64,000 nt of DNA from Spirochaetota bacterium (GTDB taxonomy: Bacteria; Spirochaetota; Spirochaetia; SZUA-6): contig JAADHF010000065.1 in the NCBI GenBank assembly GCA_013151965.1, positions 45,301 to 109,300 of the forward strand, given 5' to 3'. Below the pieces are notes generated by a model that made no database searches, was not told where the DNA came from, and was given only the letters and a program-made list of their open reading frames with translations. The position numbers and the translations under genes are program-made. Shown one piece after another: positions 33,764 through 42,048 of this stretch. Each line of letters starts with the position of its first letter. Position 1 is the first letter of the stretch.

Positions 33764-35116
33764 ATGGACCAGGCAGAAACCGGAAAAAATATAATAACTA
33801 CAGTAGAAGGTGCATTTCGCTACATAGACTCCTTTACAAATCTCGAAAGAGGAATAACCCCGGAAAAAAAGCGGTTATACAGACTGGACAGGATGAACAA
33901 TCTTCTTGCAGTATTTAATAATCCCCAGAACAGTTTTAAAAGTATTCATGTCGCCGGCACAAAGGGCAAGGGCTCCACTGCCGCTATCATTGCAAATATT
34001 CTATCCGCCTCCGGGAAAAAGACGGGCCTCTTCATGTCCCCTCACGTTTCATCACCGGCAGAGAGAATATCGATACCCGGAAGAGAAATAGACGAAAAGC
34101 TCTTTACGGATATTGTTAACCGTATAGCTTTAAAAACAGGGAAAATATCAGTAAAAAACCCCACAACCTTCGAGCTCCTTGTACTTGCGGCTTTTCTGTA
34201 CTTTAAAGAAAGCAGCTGCGAATATGCCGTCATAGAAACAGGAATCGGCGGAAGACTCGATGCCACTAATGTTATCCGCCCCGCTGCATGTATTTTAACC
34301 CCCGTGGATATAGAGCACACGGAAATCCTCGGCAGTACCATAGAAGAAATTGCCGCTGAAAAAGCAGGAATCATTAAAAAAGAAGTACCTGTATTCTGCG
34401 GATTTCAACCCGATTCCGTAAAAGATGTTTTTAAGAATTTCAGCGCTGATAAAGGAGCCCCGATACGGTTCCTGGATGAAGAACTCGTACAACTTAATAC
34501 CGAAACGAGTCTTCACGGAACAGTATTTTCCATCCGCTTAAAAGGTGAAAGTACCGAAACGGAGTTCCGGCTTTCGATGCCCGGTAAATTCCAGGCGGAA
34601 AACGCCGCGCTTGCGTACCTATCCCTAAAAAAACTTTTTTCCCGGATTAATAACGAATCCTTTACGAAAGGATTTAAGAATACCTTTCTGCCCGGGAGAT
34701 TCGAAGTTACCGGCAGCAGAAATCCCATAATTCTCGACGGAGCTCACACGCCGCTGTCGATAAAAAGACTTCTGGAAACCTTTGTAAAAATCTTCCCCGA
34801 AAAAGGAGTACTGATATTCGGTTCCGTAAAAGATAAAAACCACAGAGAAATGGCTAAACTGCTCTACCCGTATTTCCGTAATATAATCGTTTCCACACCG
34901 GGTGCTTTTAAAGAAAGTGATCCGGAAAAGGTACACTCGGCTTTTACAAAACACTTTCCGGAGGCGGAGCTTATAACAGATCCGGCAGAAGCGCTTTCCA
35001 GGGCCTTACTGCTTACCGGCTCCATGGAAATCCGGGAAGAGATGCTCCCCCCCATCCTCGTTACGGGGTCTTTTTACATGGTGGCGGAAATCCGCCGCCT
35101 GCTGAGCAGTGACTGA
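33764..35116 (+). CDS. folC: Folylpolyglutamate synthase / dihydrofolate synthase
   Basis: A 450-residue Mur-ligase-fold enzyme adding glutamate to dihydropteroate or folates in the cytoplasm. The ATP-binding loop is VAGTKGKGSTAAIIANIL, followed by SPHVSSPAERI, the conserved VIETGIGGRLDATNVI, and the C-terminal domain with LDGAHTPLSI. Length is normal. It is transcribed after the HisD-like gene with a 16-base gap and is the end of that operon. Confidence 0.94.
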   Translation: MDQAETGKNIITTVEGAFRYIDSFTNLERGITPEKKRLYRLDRMNNLLAVFNNPQNSFKSIHVAGTKGKGSTAAIIANILSASGKKTGLFMSPHVSSPAERISIPGREIDEKLFTDIVNRIALKTGKISVKNPTTFELLVLAAFLYFKESSCEYAVIETGIGGRLDATNVIRPAACILTPVDIEHTEILGSTIEEIAAEKAGIIKKEVPVFCGFQPDSVKDVFKNFSADKGAPIRFLDEELVQLNTETSLHGTVFSIRLKGESTETEFRLSMPGKFQAENAALAYLSLKKLFSRINNESFTKGFKNTFLPGRFEVTGSRNPIILDGAHTPLSIKRLLETFVKIFPEKGVLIFGSVKDKNHREMAKLLYPYFRNIIVSTPGAFKESDPEKVHSAFTKHFPEAELITDPAEALSRALLLTGSMEIREEMLPPILVTGSFYMVAEIRRLLSSD

Positions 35117-35296
35117 TTTATTATTTCCGGTATAGAAAAAAGACTTCTCCGAAGCCATTCTATCTGAAAGATTCGATAAAAAGCAAAACTGTCAGAATCA
35201 GCCGGAATGATAATAGCACAAATTTAAGCTGCAGCATTTAATGAACCTGTTTAATATTATATCTTATTATTTATATCAGAAATATCTCCAATTTTC

Positions 35297-35325
35297 TTGA
35301 CAGTTGAATCATCCTGTGATATAAA
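35297..35325 (+). promoter_or_regulatory. Strong sigma70-type promoter
   Basis: Consensus TTGACA (35297-35302), 17-base spacer, TATAAA (35320-35325). The leader to the ATG at 35382 is about 50 bases. The remaining gap from 35117 shows no gene. Confidence 0.85.
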
Positions 35326-35381
35326 TTTTACGGTTCTAAAGTAATATTATTTTTCATAAACTATCGCACAAGGAGATATAT

Positions 35382-36473
35382 ATGAAAGGACTTAAAGTAT
35401 TTTCGCTTATTCTCATCTCCATTTTTTTAACCATTTCTGCAGGATTTTCACAATCTGCAGGGGCCTCTGCCTTGAAGACCTATTTGAACGCCATGGAGGG
35501 TTATAAGTTAAAAACAGCTTATAATTCTGTTGCTCCTGAAGAAATGAAGTATAAAACTTTTCAGCAATTTGCAAAAGAGAACCCGGTTCCCTTTTTAAAA
35601 GCAATGCAGATGGCTAATAAGAATTTCTTTAAGTTTAGAATTGTTAACGAGAAGGCTGCAGAACCAAATAATATAATAGTGGAAACCATGGACATAGAAT
35701 TTCCTGATTCGGATATTACTTATGCACAGTTATATAAAATTTTACAGATGTCGGGAAAGAACAAGAAGAACAGCCCAAGCCTTACAAGACCTGCTGATAT
35801 TCTAAAAATTATGCGGCAGATGTTTAAAAAAGAGGGCATTAATAAGATACCTTTTAAAAAAGTTAAAAAAAAGATGAGTGTAATAAAGGTTAAGAATAAA
35901 TGGTATGTAAAACCCGGCTGGAAAGCAGAGGCTATGGCTAAAAAGGAAAAGGAACAAGCAAGGGAATTAGCTCAAAAGGCGCAGAGAGCTGAATTCGACG
36001 CTCGCTCTGTAGTTAATAAAGTCAATTTCTCCGGTAAATATATTGATCTGGAGAAATCTGTTGCCAGGCTGAAAGAACTGGCAAAATTATCTCCTGAGTC
36101 GGAATATATTAAAGGTGAATTATCCCGTTTAACAAAGGTTAAAGATAATTATAATAAAGTAAGAATAAAAGCAGTAGCTATAGCAGACTTACCACAGGGG
36201 TTTAAATCATTAACTATTGAGATAAGAAATGAAAGCGAATTGGCTGTAGAGAATTTCATGATCGAATATTCGTTATTAGACGGAAAAGATAATGTGCTGA
36301 AAAAAGTCGATGATGCTAATATCTACGGTTCGGATACACTTGAACCACCTCAGATGGGCGGGCTAAAACCGGGCACCTCCGGCAAAAAGGTAATTCCTGT
36401 CAGTGCCGATAAAAGCATTGAAAAATGGGAGAAAACACAGATAAAACTAAAAAGTATTCATTTTGCAAGGTAG
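35382..36473 (+). CDS. Exported protein of unknown function
   Basis: A 363-residue protein with signal peptide (LKVFSLILISIFLTISAGFSQ). The middle (about residues 180-260) is lysine/alanine-rich and probably coiled coil (KKEKEQARELAQKAQRAEFD). The C-terminal 100 residues look like a beta-sandwich (SLTIEIRNESELAVENFMIEY, GLKPGTSGKKVIPVS), resembling extracytoplasmic immunoglobulin-like domains. AAGGAG lies seven bases before the ATG, behind an excellent promoter, so it is probably abundant. Family not recognised. Confidence 0.75.
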   Translation: MKGLKVFSLILISIFLTISAGFSQSAGASALKTYLNAMEGYKLKTAYNSVAPEEMKYKTFQQFAKENPVPFLKAMQMANKNFFKFRIVNEKAAEPNNIIVETMDIEFPDSDITYAQLYKILQMSGKNKKNSPSLTRPADILKIMRQMFKKEGINKIPFKKVKKKMSVIKVKNKWYVKPGWKAEAMAKKEKEQARELAQKAQRAEFDARSVVNKVNFSGKYIDLEKSVARLKELAKLSPESEYIKGELSRLTKVKDNYNKVRIKAVAIADLPQGFKSLTIEIRNESELAVENFMIEYSLLDGKDNVLKKVDDANIYGSDTLEPPQMGGLKPGTSGKKVIPVSADKSIEKWEKTQIKLKSIHFAR

Positions 36474-36586
36474 GATGATTTGCTGTATATCCCGGGAAAA
36501 AAGAAAAACAGCTGCATAATTTAATAAATGGCCGGACGTTTTTCCTGATACGGCATCCATAGTGGAGAGATATCCGGGGAGCTGTT

Positions 36587-37372
36587 CTATGTCCGGGCAT
36601 GATTCCACCTCATAGCTATAAACATGGCTATTATCCCTGCCGGCACCAGTTTGCCAAGTACCTTTAACAGTACATTAAACGAACCCGGAATATATAGTTT
36701 TTTTCCCTTTAGAGCACTGTCTATTGTATTCGAAGCGACGTATCCGACATTCCTCGTGGTAAGTCTGCCGAAAAAGCCCTGGCGTTCTATACTCCTCATA
36801 ACCTCCTCGTTAGAGGGCATCCCGCCGGGACATAAAGCTGTAACGGTAACATCATCATTTTTAAGCTCTTCCCTTATTGCGAATGAAAAATCAAGTATAA
36901 ACCGTTTCGATGCGGCATACGTTGCCTTTACAGGCATAGGATAGTAAGCTGCCAGGCTTGAAACATTAATTATCCGAAATGTCCGTGCATAATCCCTGTA
37001 TCTGATAATTCTATTTGTCATTACTACCGCTGCATTTATATTGAGTCTGATTATCGTATCCAGTTCCGCAGTACTTCGTTCGTTAAACATGCCTTCATAA
37101 TCCAGACCGGCAACATTTATAAGAAAGTGGAATTTCAGCCTGTTCTCTTCCATGTATTCCCATAACTTTCTGCGCGAAAAATCATCCGTAAGGTCGCAGG
37201 TCTTGTATACAATGTGAATATTGTAAAGCCTGTTAATACCTTCCGCTAATTTTTCGAGAGTGCTGTTGTCTCTGTCCGTTAAGAACAGATCCCAGCCTCT
37301 TTCTGCACACTCCAACGCAAAGGCTTTTCCAAGGCCGCCGGCCGCCCCTGTTATTAATACAAAACTTTTCAT
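36587..37372 (-). CDS. Short-chain dehydrogenase/reductase
   Basis: A 261-residue SDR with the cofactor motif TGAAGGLGKA, NVAG-type segment INVAGLDYEG, and active-site Ser...Tyr-x-x-x-Lys (INVSSLAAYYPMP then TYAASKRF). The C-terminal hydrophobic stretch (LVPAGIIAMFIAMRW) may tether it to the membrane. Its start overlaps the stop of the second SDR gene by four bases. Substrate unknown; possibly lipid-related. Confidence 0.88.
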   Translation of the reverse strand: MKSFVLITGAAGGLGKAFALECAERGWDLFLTDRDNSTLEKLAEGINRLYNIHIVYKTCDLTDDFSRRKLWEYMEENRLKFHFLINVAGLDYEGMFNERSTAELDTIIRLNINAAVVMTNRIIRYRDYARTFRIINVSSLAAYYPMPVKATYAASKRFILDFSFAIREELKNDDVTVTALCPGGMPSNEEVMRSIERQGFFGRLTTRNVGYVASNTIDSALKGKKLYIPGSFNVLLKVLGKLVPAGIIAMFIAMRWNHART

Positions 37373-38340
37373 ACTGCCGCCTCACTATCAATTTTTATTA
37401 CACTCCGCGTACCGCTTAAGTCCGGGTTTTCTGTTTCCGGATCTTTAAATGCGGCAGTCTCTCTCTGTTCGGCCATTCCGCACAACCTTTCCGATAATTC
37501 CCATAATCTTAAAGCCGCTGCTCCATCTTTAGAATATCTGCCGGGCTCTTTCGGCCTGCACTCTTTCCAGTAAATCCAATTTTTTTCAACAGGAGCATCT
37601 ATAAGATGTTCAAAGGTATTATCTTCCAAATCCCTTTGGGCAAGGTATATTATTGTCTCCGCCGCCTTTTCGGGACTTATTCCGTGCTTTCTCCTTATTC
37701 CCCAGAACCACTTAACCAGTCCGCCTGTTCTCTTTTCTCCTATGCCGGTATTAACCAGCCCGGGATCTACCGCATATGCGCGTATATTAAACTGTTCAGA
37801 AAATCTTCTGTTTAATTCATAGCTGAATAGCACATTTGCCAGTTTTGACTGTTTGTATGCCTTTAGACAGTTGTACCGTTTTCTGTTCATGGGGTCTTTC
37901 CAGTTTATCTTTGTATGGTAGTGAGAACCGGAACTTATCGTGATAATCTTTCCTTTTCCCGATGCCCTGAGTTCGGGCAGAAGCAGGTTTGTGAGTAAAA
38001 ACGGGGCAAGGTGGTTTACGGCAAACTGAAGTTCATAACCGTCCTCTGTTGCCTGATACCATCCGGAGAAAGTTCCTGCATTGTTTACAAGAACATCGAT
38101 TTTCCCTCTGTACCTGCTGTCCGCAAGCAAAGAAATCTTTGCAGCAGCATCACGCACCTGTTTCTGCGATGAAAGATCGGCAGCAATATATGTAATATCC
38201 CTGTTTTTTTCAGCCGCTTTTCCGCACGATTCCCGCGACCTTCCGGTTCCGATTACGGCAGCACCCCTCTTTATAAATTCCTTTGCCGCTGCAAAACCTA
38301 TGCCCGATGTTGCACCTGTTATCACAATTACTCTTTTCAT
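37369..38340 (-). CDS. Short-chain dehydrogenase/reductase (retinol-dehydrogenase-like)
   Basis: A 323-residue SDR: cofactor motif TGATSGIGFAAAKE, VNNAGTFSG, Ser in ITISSGSHYHT and catalytic YKQSKLANVLF. It resembles the vertebrate-type retinol dehydrogenase group of SDRs, which act on lipophilic alcohols. It is the third gene of the padR operon, 12 bases after the DUF4097 gene, and is coupled to the next SDR by overlap. Confidence 0.88.
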   Translation of the reverse strand: MKRVIVITGATSGIGFAAAKEFIKRGAAVIGTGRSRESCGKAAEKNRDITYIAADLSSQKQVRDAAAKISLLADSRYRGKIDVLVNNAGTFSGWYQATEDGYELQFAVNHLAPFLLTNLLLPELRASGKGKIITISSGSHYHTKINWKDPMNRKRYNCLKAYKQSKLANVLFSYELNRRFSEQFNIRAYAVDPGLVNTGIGEKRTGGLVKWFWGIRRKHGISPEKAAETIIYLAQRDLEDNTFEHLIDAPVEKNWIYWKECRPKEPGRYSKDGAAALRLWELSERLCGMAEQRETAAFKDPETENPDLSGTRSVIKIDSEAAV

Positions 38341-38352
38341 AATATTATTCTC

Positions 38353-39579
38353 CTATTCCGCATGTTTTACTTTTAAATTGATTATTACCGCACCGTTATT
38401 ACTCTTGATGTAGATAGTGCCTTTTCCTCCGGTTCGATGCTGCAGGGTACCGGATTTAAGCTCCTTATTATCCAGAATTATCTTTCCGGGCGAAGCTGCT
38501 GCCGAAATATTATAATCAGCCGAAATTTGCTCTGAAAGCTCCACTGTTCCGCCATTTGTCCGCAAGTTAAGAGTATCTACATTGTTTTTTTGCGGAAGCA
38601 GAAGCAAAACAGAGGTCATTCCTTCGTGACGTGATATAAACTGCATATAGGGCAGCCTTCCGTTTGGTTTTTCTTTAAAGCTTAAATCCGATCCTTCCTG
38701 TTTTATGTCGCCTTTCATCCAATCAGGCTGCTGATACAGTATTGCAAGCCGGGCGGAAGCTGTTTTTTTAAGAATAATTTTTGAGTTAAGGGTTGTAATG
38801 GAAATTGTTTTAACCTTAGCTGAGGGAAAGTGCATCTCCTTTTCTGTATAGTTCGCCGGCATCTGACTGTTCCAGATAGAGAAATACCTTGCAGGCAAAC
38901 CTGACGGAATAAGCATAACAACCCCTGCAGCGAATATAATTAAAAAGACCGACAACACTTTTTTAACCTTCCTTACTTCCCCGGCTGCATGTGTCCGGTA
39001 TAAAGGCTGCGTTGTTTCCGTATTTCTATCTTTATTCAGGAATCTTCTTAATAGTTTCATCGTGTATCTGGTAATGATGTTTGCAATCCTCCAGATTAAA
39101 AAACCGGAAGCGGCAAATACCGAAGCGGTAATAAGAGCAAGCCCTATCATGCCGATTACGGACCATACATACTTATGATTTATCTGCCCGACTGCATATA
39201 CGGAGACTAAAACTCCGCCTGCAATTGAAATATACGAAACCACTGCGAGTATGTAGAGAAGATATGCAGTTACAATTGGGATAATTCCTCCCAGCACAAT
39301 CGATATCTTTAAAGCCGGAATACCGAGTATGCTTTTCAGCAACCCAATAGGACCGGGCCTGCCTTCTGTTTTCCGGATGTTGTTTTCTGCTTTGATTGTT
39401 TTAATTATCTGTTCCGGAGTTCCCAATCTATTAAGAATCTGATCTTCGGGCAGGCCCTGTTCCAGAGCATCTTCGATAAATTCTTTATAGTAACTTACCG
39501 CATCATCTATATTTTCGGGTGCCCAGCTATGCAGAGCCTTCCTGATTTTATTAAGGTAATCATTAAGTTTTTCTGTCAT
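38353..39579 (-). CDS. HAAS/DUF1700 membrane protein with DUF4097 domain
   Basis: A 408-residue protein. The N-terminal 70 residues match the HAAS/DUF1700 helical pattern (YYKEFIEDALEQGLPEDQILNRLGTPEQI). Several hydrophobic segments follow (about residues 90-190 and 210-235), then a C-terminal beta-helix-like DUF4097 region (KTISITTLNSKIILKK, LRTNGGTVELSEQISADY). The PadR-HAAS-DUF4097 combination is well known as an envelope-stress or membrane-remodelling unit in Gram-positives; function is unproven. Its start overlaps padR by four bases (ATGA). Confidence 0.85.
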   Translation of the reverse strand: MTEKLNDYLNKIRKALHSWAPENIDDAVSYYKEFIEDALEQGLPEDQILNRLGTPEQIIKTIKAENNIRKTEGRPGPIGLLKSILGIPALKISIVLGGIIPIVTAYLLYILAVVSYISIAGGVLVSVYAVGQINHKYVWSVIGMIGLALITASVFAASGFLIWRIANIITRYTMKLLRRFLNKDRNTETTQPLYRTHAAGEVRKVKKVLSVFLIIFAAGVVMLIPSGLPARYFSIWNSQMPANYTEKEMHFPSAKVKTISITTLNSKIILKKTASARLAILYQQPDWMKGDIKQEGSDLSFKEKPNGRLPYMQFISRHEGMTSVLLLLPQKNNVDTLNLRTNGGTVELSEQISADYNISAAASPGKIILDNKELKSGTLQHRTGGKGTIYIKSNNGAVIINLKVKHAE

Positions 39580-39893
39580 TTCTTTTCAGCTCCTTCAATA
39601 ATAGTTTCTATTATTTTACGCAGTTCAGCCAGGTCTTCGATGCGTTCATCAAGATGGACTTTCCCGGATTCTGTAATACTGTAGTATTTTCGCAGACGTC
39701 CATTATGCTCTACCGAATAGGTTGTAAGCAGTCCCTGTTCTTTTAACCTGCGCAGTACCGGATACAGAGCGGTTTCTGCAATGCTGACAATACCGTTAAT
39801 CTGTTCCGACAGTTTATAGCCATAGAGGTCATCTCTTTTTAGGATCGAAAGAACCAGTACATCGAGTATTCCCTTTTTAAGCTGTATATCCAT
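39576..39893 (-). CDS. PadR-family transcriptional regulator
   Basis: A 105-residue winged-helix repressor of the PadR-s2 type: KKGILDVLVLSILKRDDLYGYKLSEQIN with the recognition region TALYPVLRRLKEQGLL and wing VEHNGRLRKYYSITESGK. AAAGG lies eight bases before the ATG. The promoter spacer carries an inverted repeat, so autorepression is likely. It controls, by position, the HAAS/DUF4097 gene and two SDRs. Confidence 0.94.
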   Translation of the reverse strand: MDIQLKKGILDVLVLSILKRDDLYGYKLSEQINGIVSIAETALYPVLRRLKEQGLLTTYSVEHNGRLRKYYSITESGKVHLDERIEDLAELRKIIETIIEGAEKK

Positions 39894-39913
39894 AATATTA
39901 CCTTTCGTATAAT

Positions 39914-39942
39914 ATTATACTATGAATAGTATTGATTGTCAA
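39914..39942 (-). promoter_or_regulatory. Consensus promoter of padR with operator-like inverted repeat
   Basis: On the minus strand a perfect TTGACA (39942-39937), 17-base spacer, and perfect TATAAT (39919-39914). ATACTAT-GA-ATAGTAT at 39917-39932 is a 16-bp inverted repeat filling the spacer and touching the -10. A bound repressor would block polymerase. Confidence 0.85.
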
Positions 39943-40061
39943 ATAATATAATAATTTTTTTAATACAATATGTTAAGGTGCATGGGCTGCTGGACGATTC
40001 CCGGCTGGTATTGTATACAGGTACTATAAACCGCAGAATAATATCAGGAGGGATAATAGAA

Positions 40062-40337
40062 ATGGAATGGAGAGCGAGCCATATACTTGTTAAAGAGAAA
40101 GCCCTTGCAGAACGGCTTTTAAAGGAAGTTAAAAAGGGCAAGAAATTCCAGGCAATTGCCCGGGATTTTTCCACATGCCCGAGTAAATCAAAAGGGGGTG
40201 ACCTCGGCTGGTTCGGACCCGGCAAAATGGCAAAGCCCTTCGAGGAGGCTGTAAAAAAACTTAAGCATGGTTCTATAAGCGGAATCGTAAAAACACAGTT
40301 TGGTTATCATATCATAAAAAAAACAGGCGAAAGGTAG
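40062..40337 (+). CDS. Parvulin-type peptidyl-prolyl isomerase (PpiC-like)
   Basis: A 91-residue cytoplasmic single-domain parvulin. Diagnostic segments are ASHILVKEKALAERLL near the N-terminus, FSTCPSKSKGGDLGWFGPG in the middle, and VKTQFGYHIIKK at the C-terminus. ATG 40062 is chosen because AGGAGG lies about ten bases upstream and homology starts there; the frame is open further upstream but that part is unlike the family. Length matches E. coli PpiC. It has no signal peptide and is convergent with hdeD. Confidence 0.93.
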   Translation: MEWRASHILVKEKALAERLLKEVKKGKKFQAIARDFSTCPSKSKGGDLGWFGPGKMAKPFEEAVKKLKHGSISGIVKTQFGYHIIKKTGER

Positions 40338-40378
40338 ATTTTACAGTTTCGGCTCGCAGCCGGATATAGTCCTGTCTG

Positions 40379-40918
40379 CTATTCTTTCGGAGCGGCAATT
40401 CCCATGTACAGCAGAACAAAGCCGTCTATAAACAGGCTGATGCCTACAAATAAACCTACAAGCCAGAGGCTGTTCAGAGGCCAGCCGATTAGAAAGAGAA
40501 CAGCTATTATTAAAGACAGGATTCCGTTAAACAGCATCCAGCCCCAGCTCTTCATCGGATGCATCTCGAATGCAAAGGAAAAACCGGCAAAAGCATCCAT
40601 AAGAAAGTAAACGGCTAAAAGTAATCCTATTACGGCAGCACCGGAAACAGGGTAAAGGAGAAGTAAAATTCCGATTACCAGAAGAATAAAAGGTTTCAGC
40701 CAGGCCAGCCAATTTTTATGATAACTTTTAATGACCTGATATCCGGATGCTAATCCTCCGAATATTAAAAGCAAACCTGCAAATACGGAAATGGTTAATG
40801 ACAGCAGAGGCGGCAGCAGGATGCCGGTTAATCCTATAACAATAAGCAGAATGCCGGCAGCAATAGAGTGTGTTTTAAATTTTCTTAACATTCCCTTTTG
40901 GATAGAAAATTGGTTCAT
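40379..40918 (-). CDS. HdeD-family membrane protein (DUF308)
   Basis: A 179-residue protein with about six membrane helices arranged as short repeats (GILLIVIGLTGILLPPLLSL, FAGLLLIFGGLASGYQVI, LLVIGILLLLYPVSG, FNGILSLIIAVLFLIGWP). This repetitive GiLsLi pattern is the DUF308/HdeD signature. E. coli HdeD is acid-stress-linked; the role here is unknown. GGAGG precedes the ATG. Monocistronic. Confidence 0.9.
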   Translation of the reverse strand: MNQFSIQKGMLRKFKTHSIAAGILLIVIGLTGILLPPLLSLTISVFAGLLLIFGGLASGYQVIKSYHKNWLAWLKPFILLVIGILLLLYPVSGAAVIGLLLAVYFLMDAFAGFSFAFEMHPMKSWGWMLFNGILSLIIAVLFLIGWPLNSLWLVGLFVGISLFIDGFVLLYMGIAAPKE

Positions 40919-40971
40919 GCTTTTTTCCTCCTTTATCTTAATAAAAGCTCTGCTTTAAAAAAACCTGATTA

Positions 40972-41000
40972 AATATAACAATAAAAAATTAGACAAACAA
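40972..41000 (-). promoter_or_regulatory. Promoter of hdeD-like gene
   Basis: On the minus strand TTGTTT (41000-40995) and TATATT (40977-40972) are 17 bases apart, about 55 bases upstream of the ATG. Confidence 0.5.
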
Positions 41001-41095
41001 GAGAAATAAGAAGTTGAAAAAAGTTAATATTTAATGGTCCTTTACTGCAATAGACAGAGCAGCCCAAAACATTTATATTTAAAATAAGGGAAAAC

Positions 41096-41464
41096 TTGCT
41101 TAAGATTATCCATTTTATCAGTGCAGTAATTCTTCTCATATCACATATTGTTTTTCTTACAGGCGGTATATATATATCATATAAGAAGTTAAAGCCGAGG
41201 CTTCTGGATTGGGTTTCGCGGCTTACAGCGCAAATTTCGCTCGGAGCCGTTATACTCAGCGGGTTTATACTGCTTCCCGTTAAACCGCTTCCTTTTTTTC
41301 CGCATATATTTACCGGGATACTTCCGCTTTTATCAATACCGGCTGTTCAGGTAATGAGGATAATACTTAAAAAGAGAAGATCAATGCCATGGTTTTTACC
41401 GGTAGTTAATCTGGTTTTTATCATTACGGCTTTTCTTACAGGAATTCTGATAATGAATTTATAG
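41096..41464 (+). CDS. Small membrane protein, four predicted helices
   Basis: A 122-residue hydrophobic protein with about four membrane segments (FISAVILLISHIVFLTGGIY, QISLGAVILSGFILL, IFTGILPLLSIPAVQVM, NLVFIITAFLTGILIMN). The start is TTG 41096 with AAGGG just upstream. No family recognised. It lies 21 bases before the macro-domain gene. Confidence 0.65.
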   Translation: MLKIIHFISAVILLISHIVFLTGGIYISYKKLKPRLLDWVSRLTAQISLGAVILSGFILLPVKPLPFFPHIFTGILPLLSIPAVQVMRIILKKRRSMPWFLPVVNLVFIITAFLTGILIMNL

Positions 41465-41485
41465 GCGACAAGGGGGATATGTAAA

Positions 41486-42031
41486 TTGAGCAATAAAGAG
41501 TTATTAAACGGAAGACTTATAGTTACAACAGGTGATATAACATCCATGAAGGTCGATGCAGTGGTCAATGCAGCAAACTCATCACTTATGGGGGGAGGCG
41601 GTGTAGATGGTGCAATCCACAGGGCGGGAGGGCCGGCAATACTGCAGGAATGCAGGGAAATAAGAAAAACCATATACCCGGAGGGTCTGCCTGCAGGCGA
41701 TGCCGTTCCGACTACAGCCGGTTCCATGCCCGCTGAGTATGTAATTCATACGGTGGGTCCGGTATGGCACGGAGGTTCTTCCGGAGAGGCCGATAAGCTT
41801 GCAGACTGTTACAGGAGGAGTCTGGAAGAAGCTGAAAAACTCAATCTGCACTCAATAGCTTTTCCTGCAATATCCACCGGAATCTATGGCTACCCCCGCG
41901 AAAAAGCTGCAAAGATTGTCTATGACACCGTATCTGACTTTATTAAGTCAAATGAGCTTCCCGAAAAGATTTATCTCGTATTTTACTCTATAAATGATAA
42001 AAATATATTCTTAGCTGCAATAGGTAAATAA
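41486..42031 (+). CDS. Macro-domain ADP-ribose hydrolase (YmdB type)
   Basis: A 181-residue macro domain removing or binding ADP-ribose or O-acetyl-ADP-ribose. Signatures: TTGDITSMKVDAVVNAANSS, GGGGVDGAIHRAGG, IHTVGPVWHGG and FPAISTGIYGYP. The start is TTG 41486 with AGGGGG upstream; the next in-frame ATG would remove the ligand-binding N-terminus. It is followed 17 bases later by the NFACT gene. No ADP-ribosyl transferase is visible in the window. Confidence 0.93.
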   Translation: MSNKELLNGRLIVTTGDITSMKVDAVVNAANSSLMGGGGVDGAIHRAGGPAILQECREIRKTIYPEGLPAGDAVPTTAGSMPAEYVIHTVGPVWHGGSSGEADKLADCYRRSLEEAEKLNLHSIAFPAISTGIYGYPREKAAKIVYDTVSDFIKSNELPEKIYLVFYSINDKNIFLAAIGK

Positions 42032-42048
42032 GTGACCGGGATTTTAAC

